48,621 bases of DNA from Clostridia bacterium (GCA_017455565.1 JAFSZV010000082.1:1-48621); one strand, 5' to 3'; numbered from the stretch's first letter, positions 8,438-16,583 are shown. Translations and numbers: made by a program. The notes: a model not told the origin generated them from the letters alone.

Positions 8438-8466
8438 GTGGGAGAGCGAAAGCTCATTTTTACCAC
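8438..8466 (+). promoter_or_regulatory. Ribosomal protein L1 mRNA-binding site upstream of rplK
   Basis: GTGGGAG (8438-8444) and ACCAC (8462-8466) bracket an AGC-GAAA-GCT hairpin: an outer GTGG/CCAC stem with an asymmetric internal loop. This is the rRNA-mimicking fold that L1 uses to repress its own operon. It lies between nusG and the rplK ribosome binding site. Confidence 0.7.
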
Positions 8467-8489
8467 ACTTTTATTAGGAGGTGCTCAAA

Positions 8490-8915
8490 GTGGCACAGAA
8501 AGTAACAGGTCTGATCAAGCTGCAGATTCCCGCCGGCAAGGCAACTCCGGCACCCCCCGTCGGTCCCGCGCTGGGCCAGCACGGCGTCAACATCATGCAG
8601 TTCACCAAGGAATTCAATGAGCGCACCAAGAACGACGGCGACCTGATCATCCCCGTGGTGATTACCGTTTACGCCGACCGTTCCTTCTCTTTCGTTACCA
8701 AGACTCCCCCTGCGGCCGTCCTCATCAAGAAGGCCTGCAACATCAAGAGCGGCTCCGGTGTCCCCAACAAGACCAAGGTCGCTGAGATCAGCAAGGAGGA
8801 TCTGCGCAAGATCGCCGAGCTGAAGATGCCCGATCTGAACGCGGCCAGCGTGGAGGCGGCCATGAGCATGATCGCCGGCACTGCCCGCAGCATGGGCATT
8901 ACCGTCAAGGAATAA
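8490..8915 (+). CDS. rplK: 50S ribosomal protein L11
   Basis: A 141-residue L11, the normal length, with the N-terminal domain ([20 protein letters not shown]) that contacts the GTPase centre and the C-terminal rRNA-binding domain ([14 protein letters not shown]). I chose the GTG at 8490 as start because AGGAGGTG at 8476-8483 sits six bases upstream and the protein then begins (M)AQKVTG as in other L11 proteins. The longer frame starting at 8481 would begin inside the ribosome binding site. Confidence 0.97.
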   Translation: MAQKVTGLIKLQIPAGKATPAPPVGPALGQHGVNIMQFTKEFNERTKNDGDLIIPVVITVYADRSFSFVTKTPPAAVLIKKACNIKSGSGVPNKTKVAEISKEDLRKIAELKMPDLNAASVEAAMSMIAGTARSMGITVKE

Positions 8916-8959
8916 TCCGCAAACTGCAATATGAAGCGGCGGCAGACAGAGGCCGCCAT

Positions 8960-8990
8960 GTGGGAGGACGTAAAGCGTCCGAAAAACCAC
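8960..8990 (+). promoter_or_regulatory. Second L1-type mRNA-binding site, upstream of rplA
   Basis: GTGGGAG (8960-8966) and ACCAC (8986-8990) bracket a GACG-TAAAG-CGTC hairpin, giving the same fold as the site before rplK but with a different inner stem. It ends about six bases before the AAGGAGG of rplA and could repress rplA directly. Confidence 0.65.
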
Positions 8991-9009
8991 TGTAAGGAGG
9001 AAAAGTAAC

Positions 9010-9726
9010 ATGCGCAAAGGTAAAAACTATGTAGAAAGCGCAAAGCTCATTGATCGTGCCAAGCTGTATGATCCCAATGAAGCCATCGATACCATGCTGA
9101 AGACCGCCAAGGCCAAGTTTGACGAGACCGTGGAGATCCATATTAAGCTGGGCGTCGACTCCCGTCACGCCGACCAGCAGGTCCGCGGCGCCATCGTTCT
9201 GCCGCACGGCACCGGCAAGACCACCCGCGTGCTGGTCTTCGCCAAGGGCGACAAGGCCGACGAGGCCCGTGCCGCCGGCGCCGACTATGTGGGCGATATG
9301 GACATGGTGGAAAAGATCCAGAAGGAAAACTGGTTTGATTTCGAAGTGGTCATCGCCACCCCCGACATGATGGGCGTGGTGGGCCGTCTGGGTAAGATCC
9401 TGGGCCCCAAGGGCCTGATGCCCAACCCCAAGTCCGGCACCGTCACCATGAACGTGACCCAGGCCATCCAGGATTCCAAGGCCGGCCGTATCGAATACCG
9501 TCTGGACAAGACCAACATCATCCACTGCCCCCTGGGCAAGGCTTCCTTCGGCGCGCAGAAGCTGGAAGAGAACTTCAACACGCTGATGACCGCCGTCCTG
9601 CGCGCTAAGCCCGCCGCGGCCAAGGGCCAGTATGTCCGGTCCTGCGTCATCGCCTCGACCATGGGCCCCGGCGTCAAGATGAACCCCGCCAAGCTCACGC
9701 TGGAAACTCTGACCAAGCAGGCCTGA
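9010..9726 (+). CDS. rplA: 50S ribosomal protein L1
   Basis: A 238-residue L1 protein that builds the L1 stalk and acts as a translational repressor. Recognisable segments are [54 protein letters not shown] and the C-terminal [18 protein letters not shown] lies nine bases before the ATG. It closes the first ribosomal operon; a new promoter follows at once. Confidence 0.97.
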   Translation: MRKGKNYVESAKLIDRAKLYDPNEAIDTMLKTAKAKFDETVEIHIKLGVDSRHADQQVRGAIVLPHGTGKTTRVLVFAKGDKADEARAAGADYVGDMDMVEKIQKENWFDFEVVIATPDMMGVVGRLGKILGPKGLMPNPKSGTVTMNVTQAIQDSKAGRIEYRLDKTNIIHCPLGKASFGAQKLEENFNTLMTAVLRAKPAAAKGQYVRSCVIASTMGPGVKMNPAKLTLETLTKQA

Positions 9727-9743
9727 GTTTTCCAAAAAAGATA

Positions 9744-9772
9744 TTGACAAGCCGCAGGCTTGTTGATATAAT
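9744..9772 (+). promoter_or_regulatory. Consensus promoter of the L10 leader-rplJ-rplL unit
   Basis: Perfect TTGACA (9744-9749) and TATAAT (9767-9772) are separated by 17 bases, immediately after the rplA stop. The region between the two boxes contains an imperfect GCCGCAGGC palindrome. Confidence 0.85.
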
Positions 9773-9778
9773 ACGAAT

Positions 9779-9952
9779 GCTCATTCCGGAGACAGCAGGA
9801 GAAAGGTAAACGGCGCAAGGCCGTCCTGCCGAGGAAGGGAAACCGTTTTTACGATTTTTCCGCGTCCTCCTGTCCCCGTGACCAGGAGGACGCGTTTTCT
9901 TTGGTTTGCAGGGATGAGCAAACAGCAACTACACACGGAGGTGAAAACACGC
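9779..9952 (+). ncRNA. L10 leader (ribosomal protein L10-binding autoregulatory RNA)
   Basis: About 170 bases between the promoter and rplJ form the expected structured leader. A GACAGCAGGAGA...GCAAGGCCGTCCTGCC region can pair as the L10(L12)4 site, and an intrinsic terminator follows. When L10 is in excess, binding would stop transcription or translation of rplJL. I identify it by position and by the attenuator; the exact L10 kink-turn was not modelled. Confidence 0.75.
9861..9901 (+). terminator. Attenuator hairpin in the L10 leader
   Basis: A perfect 12-base stem (CGCGTCCTCCTG 9861-9872 with CAGGAGGACGCG 9883-9894) has a 10-base loop and is followed by TTTTCTTT. It lies 50 bases before the rplJ start, so it must be conditional rather than a gene-end terminator. 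Confidence 0.85.
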
Positions 9953-10486
9953 ATGCCCAACGCAAAGGTTTTGGAAGAGAAAAAGGCAATCGTCGCTTCC
10001 TTGGCGGAAAAGATGAAGAATGCGTCTGCCGGTATTCTGGTGGATTACAAGGGCATCACCGTTGAGAGCGACACCAAGCTGCGTGCCGAGCTGAGAAAGA
10101 ACGGCGTGGAATATTCCGTCGTCAAGAACACCCTGACCCGCTTTGCCGCGAAGCAGATCGGCTTCGACGAGCTGGACGGCGTTCTGAACGGAACGACTGC
10201 TATGGCTCTCAGCATGGACGACGCCATCGCCCCCGCCCGCGTAATCGTGGACTTCATGAAGAAGAACCCCAAGGTTCCCTTCCAGGTGAAGGCCGGTTTC
10301 GTGGAGGGCAAGATCGTTGACGTGGACACCATCAAGCAGCTGGGCGAGCTGCCCGGCAAGGATATGCTGGTGGCCATGGTCCTCGGCACCCTGAACGCAC
10401 CCATCGCCGCTCTGGCCCGGGCGATCAACGCCATCGCAGAGCAGAAGGGCGCTCCCGCCGCCGCGGAAGCTCCCGCAGCCGAATAA
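9953..10486 (+). CDS. rplJ: 50S ribosomal protein L10
   Basis: A 177-residue L10, the base of the L7/L12 stalk. It starts [20 protein letters not shown] with [11 protein letters not shown] and [12 protein letters not shown] typical of the family; the C-terminal helix that docks L12 dimers is Ala-rich ([16 protein letters not shown]). CGGAGGTG lies nine bases upstream. The frame can be extended back to 9878, but that would run through the attenuator, so the ATG at 9953 is right. Confidence 0.97.
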   Translation: MPNAKVLEEKKAIVASLAEKMKNASAGILVDYKGITVESDTKLRAELRKNGVEYSVVKNTLTRFAAKQIGFDELDGVLNGTTAMALSMDDAIAPARVIVDFMKKNPKVPFQVKAGFVEGKIVDVDTIKQLGELPGKDMLVAMVLGTLNAPIAALARAINAIAEQKGAPAAAEAPAAE

Positions 10487-10512
10487 GAATTAAAAAATTG
10501 GAGGTAACGACA

Positions 10513-10890
10513 ATGGCTACTGAGAAAGTCACCAAGCTGGTTGAAGAAGTGAAGGAACTGACCGTCCTCGAGCTGAACGATCTGGTCAAGGCCCTGGAAG
10601 AAGAATTCGGCGTTTCCGCCGCTGCCCCCGTCGCGATGATGGGCGGCGCTGCCGCTGCTGCTCCCGCTGAGGAGGAGAAGACGGAGTTTACTCCCGTTCT
10701 GGCTGAAGTCGGCGCCAACAAGATCGCCGTCATCAAGGTCGTCCGTGAAGTGACCGGTCTGGGCCTGAAGGAAGCCAAGGAGCTGGTGGACAACGCTCCC
10801 AAGCCCGTCAAGGAGAACGTCTCCAAGGACGAGGCCGATTCCATCAAGGCCAAGCTGGAAGAAGCCGGCGCCAAGGTCGAGATCAAGTAA
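10513..10890 (+). CDS. rplL: 50S ribosomal protein L7/L12
   Basis: A 125-residue L7/L12 with the N-terminal dimerisation part ([20 protein letters not shown]), an Ala-rich hinge (about 38-55) and the C-terminal factor-binding domain ([20 protein letters not shown]). GGAGGT precedes the ATG by eight bases. In most bacteria rpoB follows; here the unit ends at a strong terminator. Confidence 0.97.
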   Translation: MATEKVTKLVEEVKELTVLELNDLVKALEEEFGVSAAAPVAMMGGAAAAAPAEEEKTEFTPVLAEVGANKIAVIKVVREVTGLGLKEAKELVDNAPKPVKENVSKDEADSIKAKLEEAGAKVEIK

Positions 10891-10923
10891 CGGCATCTCA
10901 GACAAAGCAAAAGCAGGAGCAAT

Positions 10924-10962
10924 GGAGGCACTTCATAAGGAAGTGCCTCCTTCCTTCTTTTT
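10924..10962 (+). terminator. Intrinsic terminator after rplL
   Basis: An 11-base perfect stem (GGAGGCACTTC / GAAGTGCCTCC, 10924-10950) with a five-base loop is followed by TTCCTTCTTTTT. Confidence 0.9.
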
Positions 10963-11001
10963 GAAAGTAAAACAATAAAAGCATTGCATATTTGGATGCG
11001 A

Positions 11002-11030
11002 TTGATTCTGCCGAATAAGAATGGTATAAT
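11002..11030 (+). promoter_or_regulatory. Promoter of the GNAT acetyltransferase gene
   Basis: TTGATT (11002-11007) and TATAAT (11025-11030) have a 17-base spacer, with an extended -10 TGG just before the TATAAT. Confidence 0.7.
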
Positions 11031-11062
11031 CATCCCAACAAATCGCAGTTTGTGGAGGAGTT

Positions 11063-11557
11063 ATGGGAGTAAGAACAGACTTAGGAACGGTCGGAAATGA
11101 GCTGTGGTCGAATACACATGTTTCTATCCGACCGCTCAAAACGGAGTCCGATTTGATCTATACAGCCTATGATTGCCAACTTGACGACAAGCAAAAAGAG
11201 TTGGTCAACCCTGCATGGTATTCTATTGGAAGGGCATATCTGTTCCGAGAAGACAATTATCCCTGTATCATATACGACGAACAAATGACGCCGATCGGAT
11301 TCATCAATCTTTGCAAGTGGCTTGGTGAAGGCGATGCTTATACTTGGAGTTTTTATATTGACAAAAGCCGTCAAGGAAAGGGGTATGGAAAAAGCGCCGC
11401 TGAAGCAACTGTTCGGCTTCTGAAAGCAGCAAATCCTGACAAGCCGATCAAGCTTGCAACGGAAAAGGACAACAGAAAAGCACAGTTTTTGTATCAATCG
11501 CTGGGGTTCTGTCTATTACCGGAACTCGATGGAGACGATATTGTATTTGGTTTATAA
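11063..11557 (+). CDS. GNAT-family N-acetyltransferase
   Basis: A 164-residue acetyltransferase using acetyl-CoA. The pyrophosphate-binding loop RQGKGYGKSA (about 112-121) follows the strand WSFYIDKS; the last part, KDNRKAQFLYQSLGF, is the usual motif B/C. The overall pattern resembles diamine/spermidine acetyltransferases of the BltD/PaiA sort, but the substrate is not certain. The gene is AT-rich compared with the ribosomal genes before it and has its own promoter, so it was probably acquired. TGGAGGAG precedes the ATG. Confidence 0.8.
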   Translation: MGVRTDLGTVGNELWSNTHVSIRPLKTESDLIYTAYDCQLDDKQKELVNPAWYSIGRAYLFREDNYPCIIYDEQMTPIGFINLCKWLGEGDAYTWSFYIDKSRQGKGYGKSAAEATVRLLKAANPDKPIKLATEKDNRKAQFLYQSLGFCLLPELDGDDIVFGL

Positions 11558-11735
11558 ATTTCAGCTATGCATCACATTACGGCTCGCGTACTGCTATCAG
11601 CGGCGGTGGGAAGCGGCAATAAGAATGATTTTACCGTATGTAAAGTCATGTTGCGGATTTGTAAACTTGATGTGGTGGCGTTAGCAGACACTTCAAAATA
11701 CAATGAAATCATCAAGCACACAGGAGGGTTTCGTG

Positions 11736-12173
11736 ATGACGATTTACGACAAGCTGGTTCAACTCAGAAAAAGAAAGGGCTGGTCGCAGGAGGACTTAGC
11801 TGAAAAGCTTGATGTTTCAAGGCAGGCAATCAGCCGGTGGGAAAACGGATCTGCATTACCCGATGCAGATAATCTGCGGCAGTTAAGCCATCTGTATGGT
11901 GTGTCCGCAGATTATCTGCTGAATGATGAATATGAAAGCGATGATGACCTGCCTCGCGTAAAAAGTGTTGAAGCTACACTCAATAATACAATTAAGGAGA
12001 AGCAGATATTTTTATTAGTTGCAGCCGTAGCTTTCATATTGGCAGCTATCGCTTTCCTGATTGCGGGTATAGAACAGCTCAATATTGTAATGATCATATC
12101 GGCAGTTGTTCATGCTATCCTTTCGGGTATTTCTGTTTATCGGTATGAAAAATCAAGGAAAAGCCATGGGTAA
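11736..12173 (+). CDS. XRE-family regulator with C-terminal membrane helices
   Basis: A 145-residue protein. Residues 1-65 are a Cro/CI-type helix-turn-helix (RKRKGWSQEDLAEKLDVSRQ, then AISRWENGSALPDADNL). After an acidic linker, two hydrophobic helices (about 90-112 and 115-135) end in a short basic tail, so the DNA-binding domain would sit on the inner membrane face. AGGAGGG lies upstream of the ATG at 11736. The next gene encodes a HExxH membrane protein, which suggests the HTH may be released by proteolysis; this is inference. The 180 bases before it show no clear gene. Confidence 0.8.
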   Translation: MTIYDKLVQLRKRKGWSQEDLAEKLDVSRQAISRWENGSALPDADNLRQLSHLYGVSADYLLNDEYESDDDLPRVKSVEATLNNTIKEKQIFLLVAAVAFILAAIAFLIAGIEQLNIVMIISAVVHAILSGISVYRYEKSRKSHG

Positions 12174-12219
12174 TGACAATCGGGATTTGTCAAAGAACCA
12201 TATGTGAGGTAAAGATGTT

Positions 12220-12786
12220 ATGAAGAAAACGTCAAAGTTGATAAAGTTTATATTGACCCTTTTGCTTTCGGCGATTGTAACAGTGTTCCTATATATCCTC
12301 TTGCATGAATTCGGACATGTGATAGTCATGCTGTCAGCCGGTGACAGAATTACCGAGTTCAGCATTCTTCGCGCGCATGTCACTGGGGAAGGCGGCAATT
12401 ATACAAACACTTCTGATCTGTGGATGCATGCAAATGGGACGATTTTCCCTTTGTTGCTCTCACACGTTTTTCTGCTGTTCTACAGGAAAGAATCCAAGAA
12501 CACGGTATATAGAGTGTTTTCATTGTTCTTTGGGATTTTTCCTGCTTTTGGCTTGTTTCCATGGTTTGTCAAGCCCTTTGTATATGTAGAAGGAACCTTC
12601 GATGGTACTGATTCTGCCAAGTTTCTGTATAACTTTACCCAAATGCACGCCCCGATTATTGTGAGTATTGCCGCAGCGATACTATTCGGGATCAGTATTC
12701 TTCTCATTATCAAGAAGTGTGTGTTGCGCAATCTTATTGATGAAATTAAGAGTGTGCGAAATTCAAGTTTGCAGGGATCCTTCTGA
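12220..12786 (+). CDS. Membrane protein with HExxH motif, M50 site-2-protease-like
   Basis: A 188-residue integral membrane protein. The first helix (about 9-32) runs into LHEFGHVIVML, a zinc-binding HExxH placed at a membrane edge as in M50 metalloproteases. Three further hydrophobic stretches follow (about 68-85, 95-115 and 140-165). I cannot find a clear NPDG-type second motif, so activity is unproven. The last eight codons lie inside a dispersed repeat also present near 37.9 kb, so the original C-terminus may have been replaced. It follows the membrane-linked XRE gene by 46 bases in the same AT-rich block. Confidence 0.65.
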   Translation: MKKTSKLIKFILTLLLSAIVTVFLYILLHEFGHVIVMLSAGDRITEFSILRAHVTGEGGNYTNTSDLWMHANGTIFPLLLSHVFLLFYRKESKNTVYRVFSLFFGIFPAFGLFPWFVKPFVYVEGTFDGTDSAKFLYNFTQMHAPIIVSIAAAILFGISILLIIKKCVLRNLIDEIKSVRNSSLQGSF

Positions 12787-12913
12787 CTTTAGGCTTTGAG
12801 AAGTGCTTTCTTTGTCCACAGGTATAACGAGCATCGGATTTTGCCCCACAAAATCCAGCCTAAACAAGGAAACAGGCGTGACGGTTGCAGTCACGCCTGT
12901 TTCCTTCTTTTTC
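12764..12913 (+). repeat. Dispersed repeat, copy A, with terminator-like hairpin
   Basis: About 150 bases shared with 37888-38025. Shared blocks are CAAG-TTTG, GATCCTTCTGACT, ATAACGAGCATCGGATTTTG and the hairpin core CAGGCGTGAC/GTCACGCCTG. It begins inside the 3' end of the HExxH gene and ends in a T-run. Confidence 0.75.
12868..12913 (+). terminator. Hairpin terminator within repeat copy A
   Basis: A perfect 15-base stem (GGAAACAGGCGTGAC 12868-12882 / GTCACGCCTGTTTCC 12890-12904), seven-base loop, then TTCTTTTTC. It would end transcription of the HExxH gene. Confidence 0.8.
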
Positions 12914-12981
12914 GCCTGTTATGATCTGTCTCAAAGCAGCTTCCTTACGGGGGCGCCCCAAGGACTCCTGCTTTTTTGCAC

Positions 12982-13009
12982 AAAAAATTCCCCGGCGCAG
13001 GCCGGGGAA
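12982..13009 (-). terminator. Terminator of the DUF4282 gene
   Basis: A nine-base stem, TTCCCCGGC/GCCGGGGAA, has a four-base loop and is followed on the minus strand by TTTTTT. Confidence 0.85.
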
Positions 13010-13023
13010 CGGAGGATCCGCAA

Positions 13024-13542
13024 TTACTGCGCGTCGTCTGCGGGCGGCGCGGGCGGCGTCACGGGACGCAGGGGCTCCGCAGGCTCTGCGGGAGCAGCCG
13101 GAGCCACGGGCTGCTGCGGCAGGATGCTTTCGGCAAAGCCGGCGCCGCCGGACTTGCCGCCCAGATGCTTGTTGATCTCCATAACGTTTTTCAGCATGAG
13201 GATGAAGATCATGGCGCATTCATAGGAGACACGGCAGATGATCGGGCCCAGGATCATCAGCAGAATGCCGTACAGGGCCGTGCTGCGGGAGGAATACCAG
13301 CCGGGGATCTTCCCGAACAGCATAAAGAAGCCGCAGCAGACACACATAAGCGTGGAGAGCACGTAGAAGATCTTCAGCAGATACTCCACCAGAAGCTGAC
13401 GGAAATTGACGATGTCGTGGATCTTCTGGAAGAGCGGAGAGAGCCCGGCCCGTTTGGAAACGGGCATGATGCAGATGCAGACATAGACGGTGCCGGCCAG
13501 CGCGAACAGAAATCCCAACAAAGCAGCGATACTTACATTCAT
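13024..13542 (-). CDS. DUF4282-family membrane protein with Pro/Ala-rich tail
   Basis: A 172-residue protein. One helix lies at the N-terminus (about 2-22), and two more (about 48-72 and 82-110) lie in a segment matching the DUF4282 pattern: a short F-R-x-x-L-V-E-Y-L-L-K-I-F-Y-V lead, then helix, linker, helix, and a cytosolic I-F-x-x-L-K-N-V-M-E-I-N end. The last 40 residues are Pro/Ala repeats (PVAPAAPAEPAEP-like), probably disordered. Function is unknown. The start is placed at 13542, with AAGGGG upstream. It is a monocistronic gene with its own terminator. Confidence 0.65.
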   Translation of the reverse strand: MNVSIAALLGFLFALAGTVYVCICIMPVSKRAGLSPLFQKIHDIVNFRQLLVEYLLKIFYVLSTLMCVCCGFFMLFGKIPGWYSSRSTALYGILLMILGPIICRVSYECAMIFILMLKNVMEINKHLGGKSGGAGFAESILPQQPVAPAAPAEPAEPLRPVTPPAPPADDAQ

Positions 13543-13672
13543 AAAACAACCCCTTTTCTTTTTGGTGCGGTGCACCGGAACTAACTAAAACATAACACAA
13601 TAAAGCGGAAAAGTCAATTTCCGTTTGCCGTGCATGACGACTTTCGGCGTTTTCTTTTTTTCAAAAGCATGG

Positions 13673-13678
13673 TATAAT
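13673..13678 (+). promoter_or_regulatory. Extended -10 promoter before the TrmH-type methyltransferase
   Basis: TGG directly precedes TATAAT (13673-13678). The -35 region, 17 bases upstream, is only T-rich (TTTTCT), so the extended -10 probably carries recognition. Confidence 0.55.
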
Positions 13679-13708
13679 GACTGCAATCGACCAAGCAAGG
13701 AGAAGACT

Positions 13709-14536
13709 ATGCCGCAAATCATCGAGATCACCGATTATCACGCACCCGAGCTGGACGTGTTCGCCCGGCTCAACGAGCGGGAGCTCATCCATCTTTACGA
13801 TCCGCTGGAGGGCCTGTTCATCGCCGAAAGCCCCAACGTGATCCTGCGGGCGCTGAACGGCGGATATCAGCCGGTGTCGCTGCTGATGGAGCATCGGCAT
13901 ATCGAGGGACAGGGACGGGAGATCATTGCCCGCTGCCCCGAAACGCCGGTCTATGTGGCGCCGCTGGAGGTGCTGACGAAGCTGACGGGATTTCCGCTGA
14001 CCCGGGGGATTTTGTGCGGCATGCGGCGCAGGCCGCTGCCCGACCCTGAGGAGATCTGCGCCGGCGCCCACCGGGTGGCGGTGCTGGAGGACATTATGAA
14101 CCCCACCAACATCGGCGCCATTATCCGTTCGGCGGCGGCGCTCCATATGGACGCGGTGCTGCTGACGCCATCTTGCTGCGACCCGCTTTACCGCCGCTCG
14201 GTGCGGGTGAGCATGGGGACGATCTTTCAGATCCCCTGGACGGTGATCGGGAAAACCGCCGCCGATTGGCCCGGGGCGGGCATGGCCTTTTTGCGGGAAC
14301 AGGGCTTCCGCACCGTCGCCATGGCCCTGCGGGACGATTCGCTGACGCCCGACGATCCTCGCCTGCGGGCGGAGGAAAAGCTGGCCGTGATCCTGGGCAC
14401 CGAGGGCGACGGGCTTTCGTCCGCCACCATCGCAAGCTGTGATTATACGGTAAAGATCCCCATGGCCCATGGGGTGGATTCTCTTAACGTGGCCGCGGCC
14501 TCCGCTGTGGCCTTCTGGGAGCTGGGAAACCGCTGA
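13709..14536 (+). CDS. RNA 2'-O-methyltransferase, TrmH/SpoU family
   Basis: A 275-residue SPOUT methyltransferase that modifies ribose in rRNA or tRNA using SAM. The N-terminal substrate-binding part (1-110) is followed by the three SpoU motifs: NPTNIGAIIRSAAALHMDAV, LGTEGDGLSS, and IPMAHGVDSLNVAAASAVAF. The knotted SAM site is therefore intact. AAGGAG precedes the ATG at 13709; the longer frame from 13625 includes the promoter. The RNA target is not predictable here. Confidence 0.9.
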   Translation: MPQIIEITDYHAPELDVFARLNERELIHLYDPLEGLFIAESPNVILRALNGGYQPVSLLMEHRHIEGQGREIIARCPETPVYVAPLEVLTKLTGFPLTRGILCGMRRRPLPDPEEICAGAHRVAVLEDIMNPTNIGAIIRSAAALHMDAVLLTPSCCDPLYRRSVRVSMGTIFQIPWTVIGKTAADWPGAGMAFLREQGFRTVAMALRDDSLTPDDPRLRAEEKLAVILGTEGDGLSSATIASCDYTVKIPMAHGVDSLNVAAASAVAFWELGNR

Positions 14537-14556
14537 CGCGGGAAAGGAGCGTGTTT

Positions 14557-15027
14557 ATGAGAAGAACGGACCGGGAAGTCACCGATCGGGAAGAGATGCT
14601 GGACATTATGCGCCGGTGCGACGTGTGCCGTCTTGCTCTGAACGACGGGGAATACCCGTATCTCGTGCCGCTGAACTTTGGAATGACCGCGGAAGACGGG
14701 CGCATTACGCTGTTTTTTCACAGCGCCCTTGCGGGGCGCAAGGCCGAGTTGATGCAGGCCGACCCGCGGGCCTCCTTTGAGATGGACTGCCGCCGCCAGT
14801 TGCGATATTCCGAGGAGCGGGGCTATTGCACCATGGCCTATGAGAGCGTCATTGGCCGGGGACGGCTGCGCATTCTTTCGGAAGAGGAGAAACCGGCGGC
14901 ACTTCGGGTGCTGATGGCCCATTATCACCCCGGAAAAGAAGCGTATTTTGATCCCGCCGCCATCCCGCGAACGCTGGTCTACGCCCTGGATGTGGAACAG
15001 CTCACCGCCAAACGAAACCCGCTGTAA
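14557..15027 (+). CDS. Pyridoxamine 5'-phosphate oxidase-family flavoprotein (NimA-like)
   Basis: A 156-residue split-barrel FMN-binding protein. It opens RRTDREVTDREEMLDIMRRC and has YPYLVPLNFGM, LFFHSALAGRKAELM and YESVIGRGRLRIL, the pattern of the NimA group (5-nitroimidazole reductase-like) found in most Clostridia. Such proteins may bind FMN or another cofactor; resistance activity cannot be concluded. AAAGGAG sits upstream of the ATG (a GTG two codons earlier is possible). It follows the methyltransferase gene by 20 bases and is probably co-transcribed with it. Confidence 0.85.
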   Translation: MRRTDREVTDREEMLDIMRRCDVCRLALNDGEYPYLVPLNFGMTAEDGRITLFFHSALAGRKAELMQADPRASFEMDCRRQLRYSEERGYCTMAYESVIGRGRLRILSEEEKPAALRVLMAHYHPGKEAYFDPAAIPRTLVYALDVEQLTAKRNPL

Positions 15028-15400
15028 TGAGAAAAGGGCCGCGAATGGGAGCGTCTGATAAGAGGCAATTTGAAAAACTGAATTACAGGCGCTGCAAGGG
15101 CAAGATTACGCCCGAAAAAGTCACCTGGCTTTTCCAGGCGTTTTCCGATGTTCGCACATTCGACAAAGGTGAATATGAGACATATAATGAAGCTGCCACA
15201 TTCAAAGGGGTAGTGTCAAGATAATTGCGCAAATTTGTTTGCAAACGCTGCGAATGAGGTCAGCCGGCAATAGGGACATTGTCCCGCAATGCCGCCAAAA
15301 GCTTCATGCTCATGTGCTTCTTGTGTCCCACTGGATGCCGGCAACGTGCCGCAGCCGGACGCAAACCAGCATCAGTGCCGAGTTCCCATCCGGGAAGCAG
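15028..15400 (+). other. Intergenic stretch with no supported gene
   Basis: A 65-codon frame starts in the TAATG overlap with the NimA-like gene and ends at 15224, but it has no family features I recognise and no ribosome binding site of its own. A CCTGG-CTTTT-CCAGG hairpin with a short T-run (around 15124-15144) may end the NimA-like transcript. After 15200 the sequence passes into the degraded mobilization gene. Confidence 0.4.
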
Positions 15401-16296
15401 TCCACCGTCCATGAGGGTGTGATCGCCCGCGCACTGGAGAAGAAAGGGATCGTCTCTGACCACTACGAGCTGAACCGGCAGATCAAGCGGGACAACGCCC
15501 TGCTTCGGGAGCTCAAGGCCCAGGTAAAGAAGCTGATGCAGGCGGTCAAAAACACTGTCACGGCGCTTGCTGAAGCCATGGAATCCGTACGGGGAAAGAT
15601 GATTCTGTTCCTGTACCAGCTCCGCTATATCACCGGAGGCAAAAGCCGTCTCACAAAGAACCTGGATATCATGAACGACAGGTTGGCGGAGTACGTCAGG
15701 ATCGCCGAGGAGATCAAGGAAAAGAGCAAGGATCGGAGTGCGCTGCTTACCGAAAAGAAAGCGACGCCTGTTATCTATCTCCTAAAGCACCGGGACCTGT
15801 CTCGCCGCATTGCGGAACTGACGGAGGAGTTGGAGGAGCTTCGGTCCGAAAAGACGATGCTTCTCGCTTCCATGGAGTATGCGTCGGATCGCCGCTCTTT
15901 GCCGTCCGAAAGGATGTGGCGGCGATTGAAACCAATCTGAAAAAGCTAGAGCAGCAGGAGCAGAGGCACACCGCCGAGCTGAACACGGCCCTTTCGGAAT
16001 ACGAGGAGCTGAAAGGCCAGGCGGCGGACCTTGATCCCGACGAGCTTGCCATGGCACAGCTTGCCATCCGTCCGGAGAAAGAGGCCGCTGTCCAGAGCAA
16101 GATCAAGGAAGCCTACGGGGACAAATATGACTTCTGGGCGATAATCGGCGCAGAGAAAGCCGTTTCCAGAATGCTGAAGGAAGAAGATCCTCATTCCATC
16201 CGGGAACGTATGCAGAGGAAGGAATATGAACGGCAACGGGAAACCAGGGAGCCGGTTCCGCAGCACAAGAAAAAGGATCGTGGCTGGGAGCGGTAA
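15401..16296 (+). pseudogene. MobA/MobL-type relaxase, C-terminal remnant with frameshift
   Basis: Two overlapping frames (to 15940 and from about 15895 to 16296) together read like the C-terminal half of the MobA/MobL plasmid-mobilization proteins of gut Clostridia: TVHEGVIARALEKKGIV, LRELKAQVKKLMQAVKN, RRIAELTEELEELRSEK, then a shift, IETNLKKLEQQEQRHTAEL, LDPDELAMAQLAIRPEKE and AYGDKYD. The N-terminal relaxase domain with its catalytic tyrosine and histidines is gone, and a one-base deletion near 15895 splits the rest. It marks the left side of a decayed mobile island. Confidence 0.75.
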
Positions 16297-16583
16297 CGGC
16301 TATGTCAAGTATATGTCAAGTAAAGTGTGCAATTGATTTTTTGGGGCAGGTCCTCTGGTACGAATTTTCGGACTGGAGCGAGGGGCGCAGTCCCGAGCGG
16401 AAAGCGGAAAAATCGTGCGGCCGCCTCGCCGGCAGAGGGTCAATATTTCTCGTATTTCATGATTCTGGTCTGCATTCCGGCATCCATTCCCGGGCCGTCT
16501 CAATTGCACGGTCTGTGATCGCGGAGATCATTTCATGGGATATCTCATCATGTCCTTTTTGCAATGTACCGCACCTTATCTTA

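Noticed and set aside
15027..15224. 65-codon frame after the NimA-like gene
   Set aside because: No ribosome binding site, no recognisable pattern, and it ends where mobile-element debris begins.
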